Assembly: GCF_036962685.1 (NCBI RefSeq)
Contig: NZ_JBALOP010000002.1
Coordinates: forward strand, 230,229-294,228
Origin: Ferdinandcohnia sp036962685
GTDB lineage: Bacteria; Bacillota; Bacilli; Bacillales; Bacillaceae_L
Length of the DNA stretch: 64,000 nt
Direction of reading: 5' to 3'
In this document: positions 27,201-35,158 of the stretch, piece by piece
How the letters are laid out: each line of letters opens with the position of its first letter
How positions within the stretch are numbered: position 1 is the stretch's first letter
Translations under genes and position numbers: made by a program
The notes under the pieces: generated by a model
What the model was told of the DNA's origin: nothing
What the model saw: the letters and a program-made list of their open reading frames with translations, nothing else
Databases searched by the model: none

Positions 27201-28541
27201 GTTTTTCGTGCTGGAACAATCGGTACTGTAGCTGAAAAAACAGCTTATGGTTATGTAAAGGGATACGCCAATGATCGTAACTTAACAATGCGTGGTGCCG
27301 AAACAGACCGTTTAGTTGCAGGTTGTACAGGCGTAAAACGAACAACAGGACAGCACCCTGGTGGTATTATCGTTGTCCCAGACTATATGGATATATTTGA
27401 TTTTTCACCAATCCAATTTCCTGCAGATGATGTAAACTCTGAATGGAAAACAACCCATTTTGATTTCCACTCTATCCATGACAATGTGTTGAAGCTAGAT
27501 ATACTTGGACACGATGATCCGACCGTAATCCGGATGCTTCAAGATTTAAGTGGAATTGATCCAAAAACCATCCCAACGGATGACCCTGAGGTAATGAAGA
27601 TTTTCAGTGGTACTGAATCACTCGGTGTAACTGAAGAGCAAATTATGTGTAAAACCGGTACTCTTGGTATCCCAGAATTCGGTACACGATTTGTTCGTCA
27701 AATGCTTGAGGATACAAAGCCAACTACTTTCTCTGAACTAGTTCAGATTTCAGGCCTGTCACATGGTACAGATGTTTGGTTAGGGAATGCACAGGAGCTT
27801 ATCCATAACAATATATGTACGCTAAGTGAAGTTATAGGGTGTCGTGACGATATCATGGTTTATCTTATCTATAAAGGGTTAGATCCTTCATTGGCTTTTA
27901 AAATTATGGAATCGGTCCGTAAAGGTAAAGGACTGACAGATGAATTTATGGAAGAAATGAAGAAAAATGATGTCCCAGATTGGTATATAGACTCATGTTT
28001 GAAAATTAAATACATGTTCCCGAAAGCCCATGCTGCCGCTTATGTTTTAATGGCTGTTCGGATTGCTTACTTTAAAGTCCATTTGCCATTACTCTATTAT
28101 GCAGCGTACTTCACAGTTCGTGCAGATGATTTTGATGTTGAAGCAATGGTTCGAGGCTCCAGCACTATTCGAGCTAGGATTGAAGAAATCAATGCAAAAG
28201 GGCTTGATGCAGCACCTAAAGAAAAGACCCTTTTAACAGTACTCGAGCTCGCGCTTGAAATGTGTGAACGTGGATTTGCTTTTAACAAAATTGATTTATA
28301 TCGATCAAGTGCAACAGAATTTATCATTGACGGAGATGCGCTTATACCTCCGTTCAATTCAATTCCTGGACTAGGTACAAACGCTGCTATTAATATTGTG
28401 AAAGCAAGAGAACAAGGTGAATTTTTATCTAAAGAAGATTTACAGAAGCGTGGTAAGGTATCGAAAACAATCATGGAATATCTCGAAAACCTTGGTTGCT
28501 TAGAAGGCATGCCAGAACAAAATCAGTTATCCCTGTTCTAA
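24228..28541 (+). CDS. polC: DNA polymerase III alpha subunit, PolC type
   Basis: Main replicative polymerase of low-GC Gram-positives, with built-in proofreading. The 1437 residues equal B. subtilis PolC. Domains in order: N-terminal domain, OB fold (about 235-330), PHP part one (VELHLHSPMSQMDA, about 335), inserted DEDDh exonuclease starting at FDVETTGL near 425, PHP part two, then the polymerase. A zinc site CPDC/CPNC is near 911-940, and the catalytic loop with PDIDLNFSG near 965. The C terminus ends NQLSLF, a plausible beta-clamp binding motif. ATG 24228 follows GAGGGGGAACGAGG. Confidence 0.98.
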   Translation: MELSPQQKERFMVLLQQLELTDDALVTHFANAGIEKLMIDKEKKAWHFFFSFEKIIPADVMRIFSTQLRTKFTHIASVTFSLRVGSQNVTEEMVQAYWPLCIQELDGIAPPILSLLHNQIPTQQGLKLHIKTRNDTESIAIKKKYAQVIGNVYQSYGFPMFTLETEVEVSNKEYEQFLQKKQQEDQEKALLAVADMQKKEKEKDQANSVSGPITIGYTIKNDEEVKEISSILDEERRIAVQGYIFFAETRELRSGRTLLTFKITDYTDSILVKVFSRDKEDVHLLQAIKKGMWVRCRGSIQNDTFVRDLVMLANDINEIQPMNERKDTAPEGEKRVELHLHSPMSQMDAVTSVSQLIGQAKKWGHTAIALTDHAVGQSFPEAYSAAKKNGIKMIYGVEANLVDDGVPIAYNSQHRHLEDDTYVVFDVETTGLSAVYNTIIELAAVKVRNGEIIDRFESFANPHHRLSATTIDLTGITDDMVSSAPEVSEVLVKFHDWAEDAILVAHNASFDMGFLNVGYKKAGLEKATNPVIDTLELARLLYPDLKNHRLNTLCKKFDIELTQHHRAIYDAEATGYLAVKLLKDAAEKEIEYHDQLNDYMGKGKAYQRSRPFHATLLAQTDVGLKNLFKLISISHMNYFYRVPRIPRSQLQKYREGILVGSACDKGEVFEGMMQKSPEEVESIAQFYDYLEVQPPSNYKHLLELDLIQNERELKDILKNIVSLGEKLNLPVVATGNVHYLNPDDHIYRKILIRSQGGANPLNRHSLPEVHFRTTNEMLDCFSFLDKEKAKEIVVTNTQKIADMIGEVKPIKDDLYTPKIEGAEDEIRNMSYSMARSIYGEELPEIVEKRLEKELKSIIGHGFAVIYLISHKLVKKSLDDGYLVGSRGSVGSSLVATMTEITEVNPLPPHYVCPDCKHSEFFNDGSVGSGFDLPDKECPNCGANYKKDGHDIPFETFLGFKGDKVPDIDLNFSGEYQPRAHNYTKVLFGEDYVFRAGTIGTVAEKTAYGYVKGYANDRNLTMRGAETDRLVAGCTGVKRTTGQHPGGIIVVPDYMDIFDFSPIQFPADDVNSEWKTTHFDFHSIHDNVLKLDILGHDDPTVIRMLQDLSGIDPKTIPTDDPEVMKIFSGTESLGVTEEQIMCKTGTLGIPEFGTRFVRQMLEDTKPTTFSELVQISGLSHGTDVWLGNAQELIHNNICTLSEVIGCRDDIMVYLIYKGLDPSLAFKIMESVRKGKGLTDEFMEEMKKNDVPDWYIDSCLKIKYMFPKAHAAAYVLMAVRIAYFKVHLPLLYYAAYFTVRADDFDVEAMVRGSSTIRARIEEINAKGLDAAPKEKTLLTVLELALEMCERGFAFNKIDLYRSSATEFIIDGDALIPPFNSIPGLGTNAAINIVKAREQGEFLSKEDLQKRGKVSKTIMEYLENLGCLEGMPEQNQLSLF

Positions 28542-28734
28542 GTTTTTGGTGTCTAGCTCCGGACGCCTAGCCCCTCTCTGGTCTAGCCAATCCGTTATGA
28601 AGGATAAAAGACATCCTTCTTGCCGGCTTGGCTAATGCTTGTCGGACTTGCACAGGACGTGCTGACATCGACGTTTGCCACAGGACGTGGCGGTAGTTAG
28701 TCGATGATCCCCTTTGAAAGGCGCCTGCGCTTTT
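28542..28734 (+). repeat. Dispersed structured repeat, copy 2 (long form)
   Basis: It begins directly at the polC stop with GTTTTTGGTGTCTAGCTCC and ends GGCGCCTGCGCTTTT. The inner hairpin is GAAGGAT (28599-28605)/ATCCTTC (28613-28619), one pair longer than in the other copies, with both arms changed together. About 65 extra bases containing two GGACGTG boxes (near 28654 and 28683) make this copy longer than the other two. No gene is seen. Confidence 0.75.
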
Positions 28735-28742
28735 AAATTTAT

Positions 28743-28771
28743 TTGCATATAAATAGCGATTATGTTATAGT
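28743..28771 (+). promoter_or_regulatory. Sigma-A promoter for the rimP-nusA-infB operon
   Basis: TTGCAT (28743-28748) and TATAGT (28766-28771) are 17 bases apart, with an extended -10 TGT. Predicted start near 28778, about 210 bases before rimP. The leader contains two terminator-like hairpins. Confidence 0.7.
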
Positions 28772-28804
28772 TTTTATGGAAATGCTATGTATAATTGACT
28801 TGTA

Positions 28805-28835
28805 AAAGAGTGGGGCTTCCCACTCTTTATTCTTT
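28805..28835 (+). terminator. Terminator-like hairpin 1 in rimP leader
   Basis: AAGAGTGGG (28806-28814) and CCCACTCTT (28819-28827) form a 9-bp stem with a GCTT loop, followed by TATTCTTTG. It lies about 30 bases after the predicted transcription start. Confidence 0.65.
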
Positions 28836-28900
28836 GACTGAGGCTAAAATGTGTAACAACTTTCTTTTAGATGGGACTTCTCTATATTTTCCAACTGCCT

Positions 28901-28926
28901 CCCTGCTATTATAGCAGGGTGTTTTT
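28901..28926 (+). terminator. Terminator-like hairpin 2 in rimP leader
   Basis: CCCTGCTA (28901-28908) and TAGCAGGG (28912-28919) form a perfect 8-bp stem with a TTA loop, followed by TGTTTTTA. It looks like a standard terminator yet sits downstream of the operon promoter. Confidence 0.7.
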
Positions 28927-28988
28927 ACACTACTTAGGAAATACTAACGTATAAAAAAGAAATTCCTTTTCAGCTTAGGAGGAAAAAC

Positions 28989-29462
28989 ATGAGTAAAAAG
29001 GTAACACAAATAGTGGAAGAATTAGTGATACCTATTGTAACTGAATTACAAATGGAACTTGTCGACGTGGAGTATGTAAAGGAAGGAAAAGACTGGTTTT
29101 TACGTGTCTACATTGACTCTGATAAAGGGGTTGATATAGAAGATTGTGGAACCGTAAGTGAAAAATTAAGCGAAAAGCTTGATGAAGTAGATCCTATTCC
29201 TTATAACTATTTTCTCGAAGTATCAAGTCCTGGTGCTGAACGCCCGTTAAAAAAGATGAGTGACTTCGAAAAGGCAATTGGAAAACAGGTATATGTGAAA
29301 ACATACGAACCAATCGATGGTGAAAAGATTTTTGAAGGGGAGCTTACATCATTTGATGGAAGCACAATTACGATTAATATCATGGTCAAAACACGCAAAA
29401 AATCTGTAGAAATTCCGTATGAAAAGGTTGCAAACGCAAGACTTGCTGTTACTTTTCATTAA
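28989..29462 (+). CDS. rimP: Ribosome maturation factor RimP
   Basis: Assists 30S subunit assembly. The 157-residue protein has the N-terminal alpha/beta domain (ELVDVEYVKEGKDWFLRVYID) and a C-terminal SH3-like domain (about 90-155). The DCGTVSEKLSEKLDE segment and the following SSPGAERPLK motif are typical. It heads the conserved cluster rimP-nusA-rnpM-ylxQ-infB-ylxP-rbfA. TTAGGAGGAAAAAC precedes the ATG. Confidence 0.97.
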   Translation: MSKKVTQIVEELVIPIVTELQMELVDVEYVKEGKDWFLRVYIDSDKGVDIEDCGTVSEKLSEKLDEVDPIPYNYFLEVSSPGAERPLKKMSDFEKAIGKQVYVKTYEPIDGEKIFEGELTSFDGSTITINIMVKTRKKSVEIPYEKVANARLAVTFH

Positions 29463-29495
29463 TAGTTAGAATTCATAAGGGGGATTAGAAAAGAA

Positions 29496-30629
29496 ATGAG
29501 TAGTGAATTATTAGATGCCTTAACATTGCTCGAGAAAGAAAAAGGCATTAGCAAAGATGTAATTATTGAAGCAATTGAGGCAGCACTTATTTCTGCTTAT
29601 AAGCGGAATTTTAATCAGGCTCAAAATGTAAGAGTCGATTTAAACTTAGCAAATGGTTCGATGCGTGTGTTTGCTAGAAAAGATGTAGTAGATGAAGTGT
29701 TTGACCCACGATTAGAAATCTCCTTGGATGAAGCTAGAACCATTAATCCTAATTACCAAGTCGAAGACGTTGTAGAAATTGAAGTAACACCAAAAGACTT
29801 TGGTAGAATTGCCGCTCAAACTGCAAAACAGGTTGTAACTCAACGTGTACGTGAAGCAGAAAGAGGAGTTATTTATTCAGAGTTTATTGATCGCGAAGAA
29901 GATATAATGACGGGAATCGTTCAGCGTCTAGATTCTAAGTTTATCTATGTAGGTTTAGGGAAAATTGAAGCATTGCTTCCAGTAAACGAACAAATGCCAA
30001 ATGAACAATATAAGCCGCACGACAGAATCAAAGTCTACATAACAAAGGTTGAACGAACAACAAAAGGACCACAAATCTTTGTTTCTAGAACACATCCAGG
30101 ATTATTAAAGCGTCTGTTTGAAATTGAAGTTCCAGAAATCTATGATGGAACAGTTGAAATTAAATCAGTTGCGAGAGAAGCAGGAGATCGTTCAAAGATT
30201 TCTGTTCACTCTGATAATCCTGAAGTAGACCCAGTTGGCTCTTGTGTTGGTCCTAAAGGACAGCGAGTTCAAGCAATCGTGAATGAACTGAAAGGTGAAA
30301 AAATCGATATTGTCAAATGGTCTGATGATCCAGTTGTATTCGTAGCAAACGCCTTAAGTCCATCTAAAGTACTTGATGTCATTGTTCACGAAGAAGAAAA
30401 AGCAACAACTGTTGTCGTTCCTGACTATCAATTATCTTTAGCAATTGGAAAACGCGGACAAAACGCACGTTTAGCTGCAAAACTAACTGGCTGGAAAATT
30501 GATATCAAAAGTCAAACAGAAGCTGAGCAAGCGGGGATTTTCCCAAGAGAGGCTTTTGGTTTATTTGATGACAATGAAGAAGAAGCCGAGGATGAAGCAT
30601 TCGATTTGCAATCTGAAGAAATCGAGTGA
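29496..30629 (+). CDS. nusA: Transcription termination/elongation factor NusA
   Basis: Binds RNA polymerase and RNA to control pausing and termination. The 377 residues comprise an N-terminal polymerase-binding domain (1-125), an S1 domain (about 133-200), and KH1 and KH2 domains, with GPKGQRVQAI near 252 and AIGKRGQNARLA near 316. As expected for Firmicutes there are no C-terminal acidic repeats, only a short acidic tail. Position two of the operon suits self-control through the leader terminators, an inference. Confidence 0.97.
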   Translation: MSSELLDALTLLEKEKGISKDVIIEAIEAALISAYKRNFNQAQNVRVDLNLANGSMRVFARKDVVDEVFDPRLEISLDEARTINPNYQVEDVVEIEVTPKDFGRIAAQTAKQVVTQRVREAERGVIYSEFIDREEDIMTGIVQRLDSKFIYVGLGKIEALLPVNEQMPNEQYKPHDRIKVYITKVERTTKGPQIFVSRTHPGLLKRLFEIEVPEIYDGTVEIKSVAREAGDRSKISVHSDNPEVDPVGSCVGPKGQRVQAIVNELKGEKIDIVKWSDDPVVFVANALSPSKVLDVIVHEEEKATTVVVPDYQLSLAIGKRGQNARLAAKLTGWKIDIKSQTEAEQAGIFPREAFGLFDDNEEEAEDEAFDLQSEEIE

Positions 30630-30640
30630 GGTGAAGGAAA

Positions 30641-30910
30641 TTGGTAAGTAATAAAAAAATACCATTGCGGAAATGCATTGTTAGTAGTGAAATGAAGCCA
30701 AAAAAGGAACTTGTCAGAATTGTACGTTCCAAAGAAGGTGAAGTTTCAATCGACCTCACAGGAAAAAAGTCTGGTCGTGGTGCATACCTCAGTAAAGACA
30801 AAGAGTGTATTTTAATGGCAAAGAAAAAGAACATTCTTGCTAGTCAACTGAAAGCAACCATTGATGATTCAATCTATGAAGAATTACTTCAATTGGTAGA
30901 TAAGGAGTAG
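30641..30910 (+). CDS. rnpM: RNase P modulator RnpM (YlxR)
   Basis: YlxR-family RNA-binding protein; in B. subtilis reported to bind RNase P RNA and renamed RnpM. The 89 residues carry PLRKCIVSSEMKPKKELVRIVRS and GRGAYLS motifs and a basic surface. It starts at TTG 30641, with GAGGTGAAGGA upstream at 30627-30637. The gap to nusA is 11 bases and to ylxQ 8 bases. Confidence 0.92.
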   Translation: MVSNKKIPLRKCIVSSEMKPKKELVRIVRSKEGEVSIDLTGKKSGRGAYLSKDKECILMAKKKNILASQLKATIDDSIYEELLQLVDKE

Positions 30911-30918
30911 CTTTATAG

Positions 30919-31221
30919 ATGGAAAACAAGGAATGGTTGTCGTTATTGGGTCTTGCCAATCGAGCGAGAAAAGTTATTTCAGGAGAAGAACTTGTTGTGA
31001 AGGAAATTCGCAATGGAAACGCAAAGCTAGTTCTCTTATCTGAAGATGCGTCAGCAAACACTACAAAGAAAATTACGGATAAAAGCACGTATTATCAAGT
31101 TCAACTTCGTACTGTAAGCGATAGGTATACATTGGGGCATTCAATTGGAAAGGATGCTAGAGTGGTTGTCGCAATAACAGAAAGTGGGTTTGCAAAAAAA
31201 ATTAGTCACTTGCTCGATTAA
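30919..31221 (+). CDS. ylxQ: L7Ae-family ribosomal-type protein YlxQ
   Basis: Small L7Ae/L30e/S12e-fold protein, 100 residues, likely a kink-turn RNA binder. Visible features are LLGLANRARKVISGEE at the N terminus and KLVLLSEDASANT near 35-47. B. subtilis naming also uses rplGA. The ATG at 30919 follows GGAGTAGC. It lies in the standard nusA-ylxR-ylxQ-infB order. Confidence 0.93.
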   Translation: MENKEWLSLLGLANRARKVISGEELVVKEIRNGNAKLVLLSEDASANTTKKITDKSTYYQVQLRTVSDRYTLGHSIGKDARVVVAITESGFAKKISHLLD

Positions 31222-31240
31222 CATATTTGGGGGTGAACAT

Positions 31241-33430
31241 ATGAGTAAAATGCGTGTATACGAATATGCAAAAAAACAAAATATCTCAAGTAAAGAAGTA
31301 ATTAATAAACTTAAAGAGATGGACATTGAGGTTAAAAATCATATGGCAACGATAGAGGGAGATATTTTGAATAAATTAGATCAATCATTTGGAAAGAAGT
31401 CAGAACAGGTTCAGCCTGCGAAGGAACAAACCAATAATAGTACAGCAAAACAACCTGTTAATGATAAAGAAGTGGTTGACAATAAAGAAACAAAGAAAAA
31501 GCCTGTACCTCCTAAAAATCGTGACGGTAAAAAAACCGAAACTGTAGGACAAAAAAAGGGATTCCAGTCTAATAACAATAATAGAAATAATAAGAATAAT
31601 AAAAACAAACAAAGAGGTAATAATCGTCAGCATCAAAATCAACATCAACCTGTTCAACCAAAGCCTGAAAAGAAATTGCCTGAAAAGATTACGTTTATCG
31701 GCTCATTAACGGTTGGGGAGTTAGCTAAAAAACTTGGCAAAGAACCTTCAGAAATTATTAAAAAGCTTTTCATGCTAGGTGTTATGGCGACAATTAACCA
31801 AGAACTTGATAAGGATTCAATTGAATTAATTGCATCTGATTATGGAGTAGCGGTTGAAGAAGAAATTGTCTTTGACGTTACCGAATTTGAACAGTATGTT
31901 GAAGAAGATAACGATGCAGATTTAATTGAAAGACCTGCTATCGTAACAATCATGGGACATGTTGACCATGGTAAAACAACCACCCTTGATTCAATTAGAA
32001 ATACAAAGGTCACAGCTGGCGAAGCCGGTGGTATCACTCAGCATATTGGTGCATATCAAGTAGTTGTAAATGGTAAGAAAATTACGTTCTTGGACACTCC
32101 AGGGCATGCTGCGTTTACAACTATGCGTGCAAGAGGTGCTCAAGTTACAGATATTACTATCTTAGTTGTTGCAGCAGATGATGGTGTAATGCCACAAACA
32201 GTAGAAGCGATTAACCATGCGAAGGCTGCTGAGGTTCCAATCATCGTAGCTGTTAATAAAATGGATAAACCAACTGCAAATCCTGATCGTGTTATGCAGG
32301 AATTAACCGAACATGGGCTCATTCCAGAGGCTTGGGGTGGAGATACCATTTTCGTTCCAATCTCGGCATTAACAGGCGAAGGTATCGACAACTTACTTGA
32401 AATGATTCTTCTTGTAAGTGAAGTTGAAGAATACAAAGCAAATCCGAAACGAAGAGCAACAGGAACTGTGATTGAAGCCCAACTTGATAAAGGTAGAGGT
32501 TCTGTTGCAACATTATTAGTTCAAAATGGAACTCTTCGTGTAGGTGACCCAATTGTAGTTGGAAACACATTTGGTCGTGTCCGTGCAATGGTTAATGATA
32601 TAGGCCGTCGTGTCAAGGATGCTGGTCCATCCACACCTGTAGAAGTTACAGGGTTAAATGATGTACCACAAGCTGGCGACCAGTTTGTTGTATTTGAAGA
32701 TGAGAAAAAAGCACGTCAAGTTGGCGAAGCGAGAGCGCAAAAGCAATTGGTAGAGCAACGTGGCGATAAAGTAAAAGTTAGTCTTGAGGATTTATTTGAG
32801 CATATTAAACAAGGTGAAATGAAGGAAATTAATCTTATTGTTAAAGCCGATGTTCAAGGATCTGTAGAGGCTTTAGCTGCATCTCTTCAAAAAATAGATG
32901 TAGAAGGCGTTAAGGTTAAGATTATTCACACTGGTGTCGGTGCGATTAATGAATCAGATATTACTCTTGCATCAGCATCAAATGCGATTGTAATTGGCTT
33001 TAATGTTCGACCGGATGTGAATGCAAAACGTACTGCTGAAGCAGAGGAAGTAGATATCCGACTTCACCGTATTATCTATAAAGCAATCGAAGAAATCGAA
33101 GCTGCTATGAAGGGTATGCTTGACCCAGAATTTGAAGAAAAGGTAATTGGGCAAGCGGAAGTACGTACAACCTTTAAAGTATCAAAGATTGGTACAATTG
33201 CTGGTTCTTATGTAACAGATGGTAAAATCACACGTGATAGCGGAGTGCGCCTTATCCGTAATGGTGTTGTAATCTTTGAAGGTGAAATTGATACATTGAA
33301 ACGCTTCAAGGATGATGTTAAGGAAGTAGCACAAAATTATGAGTGTGGAATAACAATTACGAAATATAACGATATTAAAGAAGGAGACATCATTGAAGCA
33401 TTCGTGATGGAGGAAGTTGATCGTCATTGA
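31241..33430 (+). CDS. infB: Translation initiation factor IF-2
   Basis: GTPase that brings initiator tRNA to the 30S subunit. ATG 31241 with TTTGGGGGTG upstream gives 729 residues; a longer frame to 31184 runs into ylxQ. N-terminal IF2N motif (MRVYEYAKKQNISSKEVINKL), then a low-complexity Asn/Lys/Gln linker (about 60-145), a second IF2N-like segment (about 155-205), and the G domain with GHVDHGKTT near 239, DTPGHAAF and NKMDK. Domains II-IV follow. Its stop overlaps the TTG start of ylxP. Confidence 0.98.
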   Translation: MSKMRVYEYAKKQNISSKEVINKLKEMDIEVKNHMATIEGDILNKLDQSFGKKSEQVQPAKEQTNNSTAKQPVNDKEVVDNKETKKKPVPPKNRDGKKTETVGQKKGFQSNNNNRNNKNNKNKQRGNNRQHQNQHQPVQPKPEKKLPEKITFIGSLTVGELAKKLGKEPSEIIKKLFMLGVMATINQELDKDSIELIASDYGVAVEEEIVFDVTEFEQYVEEDNDADLIERPAIVTIMGHVDHGKTTTLDSIRNTKVTAGEAGGITQHIGAYQVVVNGKKITFLDTPGHAAFTTMRARGAQVTDITILVVAADDGVMPQTVEAINHAKAAEVPIIVAVNKMDKPTANPDRVMQELTEHGLIPEAWGGDTIFVPISALTGEGIDNLLEMILLVSEVEEYKANPKRRATGTVIEAQLDKGRGSVATLLVQNGTLRVGDPIVVGNTFGRVRAMVNDIGRRVKDAGPSTPVEVTGLNDVPQAGDQFVVFEDEKKARQVGEARAQKQLVEQRGDKVKVSLEDLFEHIKQGEMKEINLIVKADVQGSVEALAASLQKIDVEGVKVKIIHTGVGAINESDITLASASNAIVIGFNVRPDVNAKRTAEAEEVDIRLHRIIYKAIEEIEAAMKGMLDPEFEEKVIGQAEVRTTFKVSKIGTIAGSYVTDGKITRDSGVRLIRNGVVIFEGEIDTLKRFKDDVKEVAQNYECGITITKYNDIKEGDIIEAFVMEEVDRH

Positions 33431-33705
33431 TCGGCTATGTGGAGTGCGAATGTGTCATTTATGATGCAAATTCTTTAAAAGCAAAACGTGCTGTATTGCA
33501 AAGTGTCATGACTCGACTCAAACAAAAGTTTAATGTTTCAGTTGCAGAGGTAGACTATCAAGATACATGGCAACGCACCAAGCTTGCAATCGTTACTGTA
33601 TCATCAAGTCGAAAGCATTCTGAACTCGAATTAAACAATGCCCTAAAGTTTATTGATTCGTTCCCAGAATTAGATCGAACAATAACCGAATTTGAGTGGT
33701 TATAA
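33427..33705 (+). CDS. ylxP: DUF503 family protein YlxP
   Basis: A 92-residue protein of the DUF503/YlxP family, which always travels with infB and rbfA and has been linked to ribosome assembly; its exact activity is not settled. Motifs: VIYDANSLKAKRAVLQS and VAEVDYQDTWQR. The start is a TTG formed with the infB stop (ATTGA at 33426-33430), so it depends on terminating ribosomes from infB. Confidence 0.92.
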   Translation: MIGYVECECVIYDANSLKAKRAVLQSVMTRLKQKFNVSVAEVDYQDTWQRTKLAIVTVSSSRKHSELELNNALKFIDSFPELDRTITEFEWL

Positions 33706-33719
33706 GAGGTGATATCTAG

Positions 33720-34085
33720 ATGAGTTTACGACCTAATCGTGTTGGAGAACAAATGAAAAAGGAATTAAGTGACATAATTGGACGGAAGATCAAGGATCCT
33801 CGGATTGGATTTGTTACTGTAACCGACGTCCAGGTTACTGGAGACCTTCAGCAAGCTAAAGTTTTTATTTCAGTTTTAGGTGATGAAGAACAAAGACAGA
33901 ATACGTTAAAAGGTCTTGCGAAAGCGAAAGGCTTTATCCGCTCAGAAATCGGTCAGCGTATTCGTTTACGCAAAACACCAGAAATTCTATTTGAATTCGA
34001 TGAATCAATTGATTATGGAAATCGAATTGAATCGATTCTTCATGAAATAAATAAGCAATCAAATCAAGAATCAAACCGTGAATAA
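33720..34085 (+). CDS. rbfA: Ribosome-binding factor A
   Basis: Cold-shock related 30S maturation factor with a KH-type fold. The 121 residues include RVGEQMKKELSDII at the N terminus, DPRIGFVTVTDVQVTGDLQQAKVF, and the C-terminal RKTPEILFEFDESI. AAGAGGTGATATC precedes the ATG. It closes the first part of the operon; a strong terminator follows. Confidence 0.97.
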   Translation: MSLRPNRVGEQMKKELSDIIGRKIKDPRIGFVTVTDVQVTGDLQQAKVFISVLGDEEQRQNTLKGLAKAKGFIRSEIGQRIRLRKTPEILFEFDESIDYGNRIESILHEINKQSNQESNRE

Positions 34086-34091
34086 GTGAGA

Positions 34092-34126
34092 GGATAGACT
34101 TTTTTATAAAGTCTATCCCTTTTTTT
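34092..34126 (+). terminator. Intrinsic terminator between rbfA and truB
   Basis: GGATAGACTTT (34092-34102) and AAAGTCTATCC (34108-34118) form an 11-bp stem followed by CTTTTTTT. It separates rbfA from truB although the genes remain adjacent. Confidence 0.88.
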
Positions 34127-34190
34127 CAGTTGTTTTATAAAATTAATGAACGAAAGCAATTTCGAAAAAAGTTTAGGGGAGTGGCTCTTA

Positions 34191-35117
34191 GTGGATGGAA
34201 TTTTACTGCTTAATAAACCAAAAGGGATGACTTCCCATGATTGTGTTTTTAAAGTACGAAAGTTAGTAAAGATGAAAAAAGTCGGCCATACTGGAACTTT
34301 AGACCCGGATGTTTCAGGAGTCTTGCCCATTTGTCTAGGACGAGCAACAAAAATCGCTGAATATGTAACGGCGGCAAATAAAACCTATGAAGGGGAAGCG
34401 ACAATCGGTTTTTCAACGACTACAGAAGATGCATCAGGTGAAAGAGTGGAAGAAAAAAGAGTAGACCGACAAATTAAGACAGCGGAAGTTTTAGATGTTT
34501 TTCATTCATTAACGGGTGAAATAATTCAAACACCTCCTATGTATTCTGCGGTTAAGGTAAATGGAAAGCGCCTTTATGAGTACGCTAGACAAGGGGTGGT
34601 AATCGAAAGACCAGCCCGTAAAGTAACCATTCATAAACTAGAGCTACTCAGTGATATCATTCAAAAGGATGGAACTGTATCGTTTCGTTTTCGTGTAACT
34701 TGCAGTAAGGGCACCTATGTGCGAACTTTAGCTGTTCAGATTGGTGAAAAACTTGGTTATCCGTCCCATATGTCTGATTTAAAGAGGACCACTTCGGGTG
34801 ACTTTACCCTCGATCAATGCATGACACTTGAAGAATTAGAAAACCATATCCAAACGGGAACTGTTCAGCAACATCTTCTAACAGTTGAAGATGCTCTTTC
34901 CCATTTGCGCAAAATTTTAATTAATGATAAAGTAGCAGAGAAAGTAAAAAATGGGTCTGTTTTTCCGGTTCCACAAGAGTTGAATGAAGTTCCAGACGGG
35001 GAGCCTATTGCTGTTCTTCATAATGGAGAAATCCTAGCAATTTATCAACGACATCCAGAAAAACCACAGTTGATAAAACCAATTAAAGTATTAGTTAATA
35101 ACCAAGAATTAAAATAG
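34191..35117 (+). CDS. truB: tRNA pseudouridine-55 synthase TruB
   Basis: Makes pseudouridine 55 in the T loop of tRNAs. The GTG at 34191, behind TTTAGGGGAGTGG (34173-34185), gives 308 residues beginning VDGILLLNKPKGMTSH, as in relatives; the longer frame from 34146 adds 15 residues with no family match. Catalytic aspartate D38 is in GHTGTLDPDVSG. A C-terminal PUA-like region (about 240-308) follows. ribC comes 41 bases later. Confidence 0.95.
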   Translation: MDGILLLNKPKGMTSHDCVFKVRKLVKMKKVGHTGTLDPDVSGVLPICLGRATKIAEYVTAANKTYEGEATIGFSTTTEDASGERVEEKRVDRQIKTAEVLDVFHSLTGEIIQTPPMYSAVKVNGKRLYEYARQGVVIERPARKVTIHKLELLSDIIQKDGTVSFRFRVTCSKGTYVRTLAVQIGEKLGYPSHMSDLKRTTSGDFTLDQCMTLEELENHIQTGTVQQHLLTVEDALSHLRKILINDKVAEKVKNGSVFPVPQELNEVPDGEPIAVLHNGEILAIYQRHPEKPQLIKPIKVLVNNQELK

Positions 35118-35158
35118 GTCCAAATAGGTTATACGAAAGTAGAAAAGGTGAAATAGAA

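Larger units (their letters stand above)
28735..28988 (+). other. Long leader between polC repeat and rimP
   Basis: After the repeat, this 254-base stretch contains no open frame I can support. It holds a sigma-A promoter and two hairpins (28805-28828 and 28901-28919), then an AT-rich run and the rimP ribosome binding site TTAGGAGG (28976-28983). A weak second promoter could overlap TATAAA at 28950-28955, but its -35 is poor. Confidence 0.6.

Noticed and set aside
34146..34190. Upstream ATG extension of truB
   Set aside because: It adds residues without family match and includes the ribosome binding site of the GTG at 34191.
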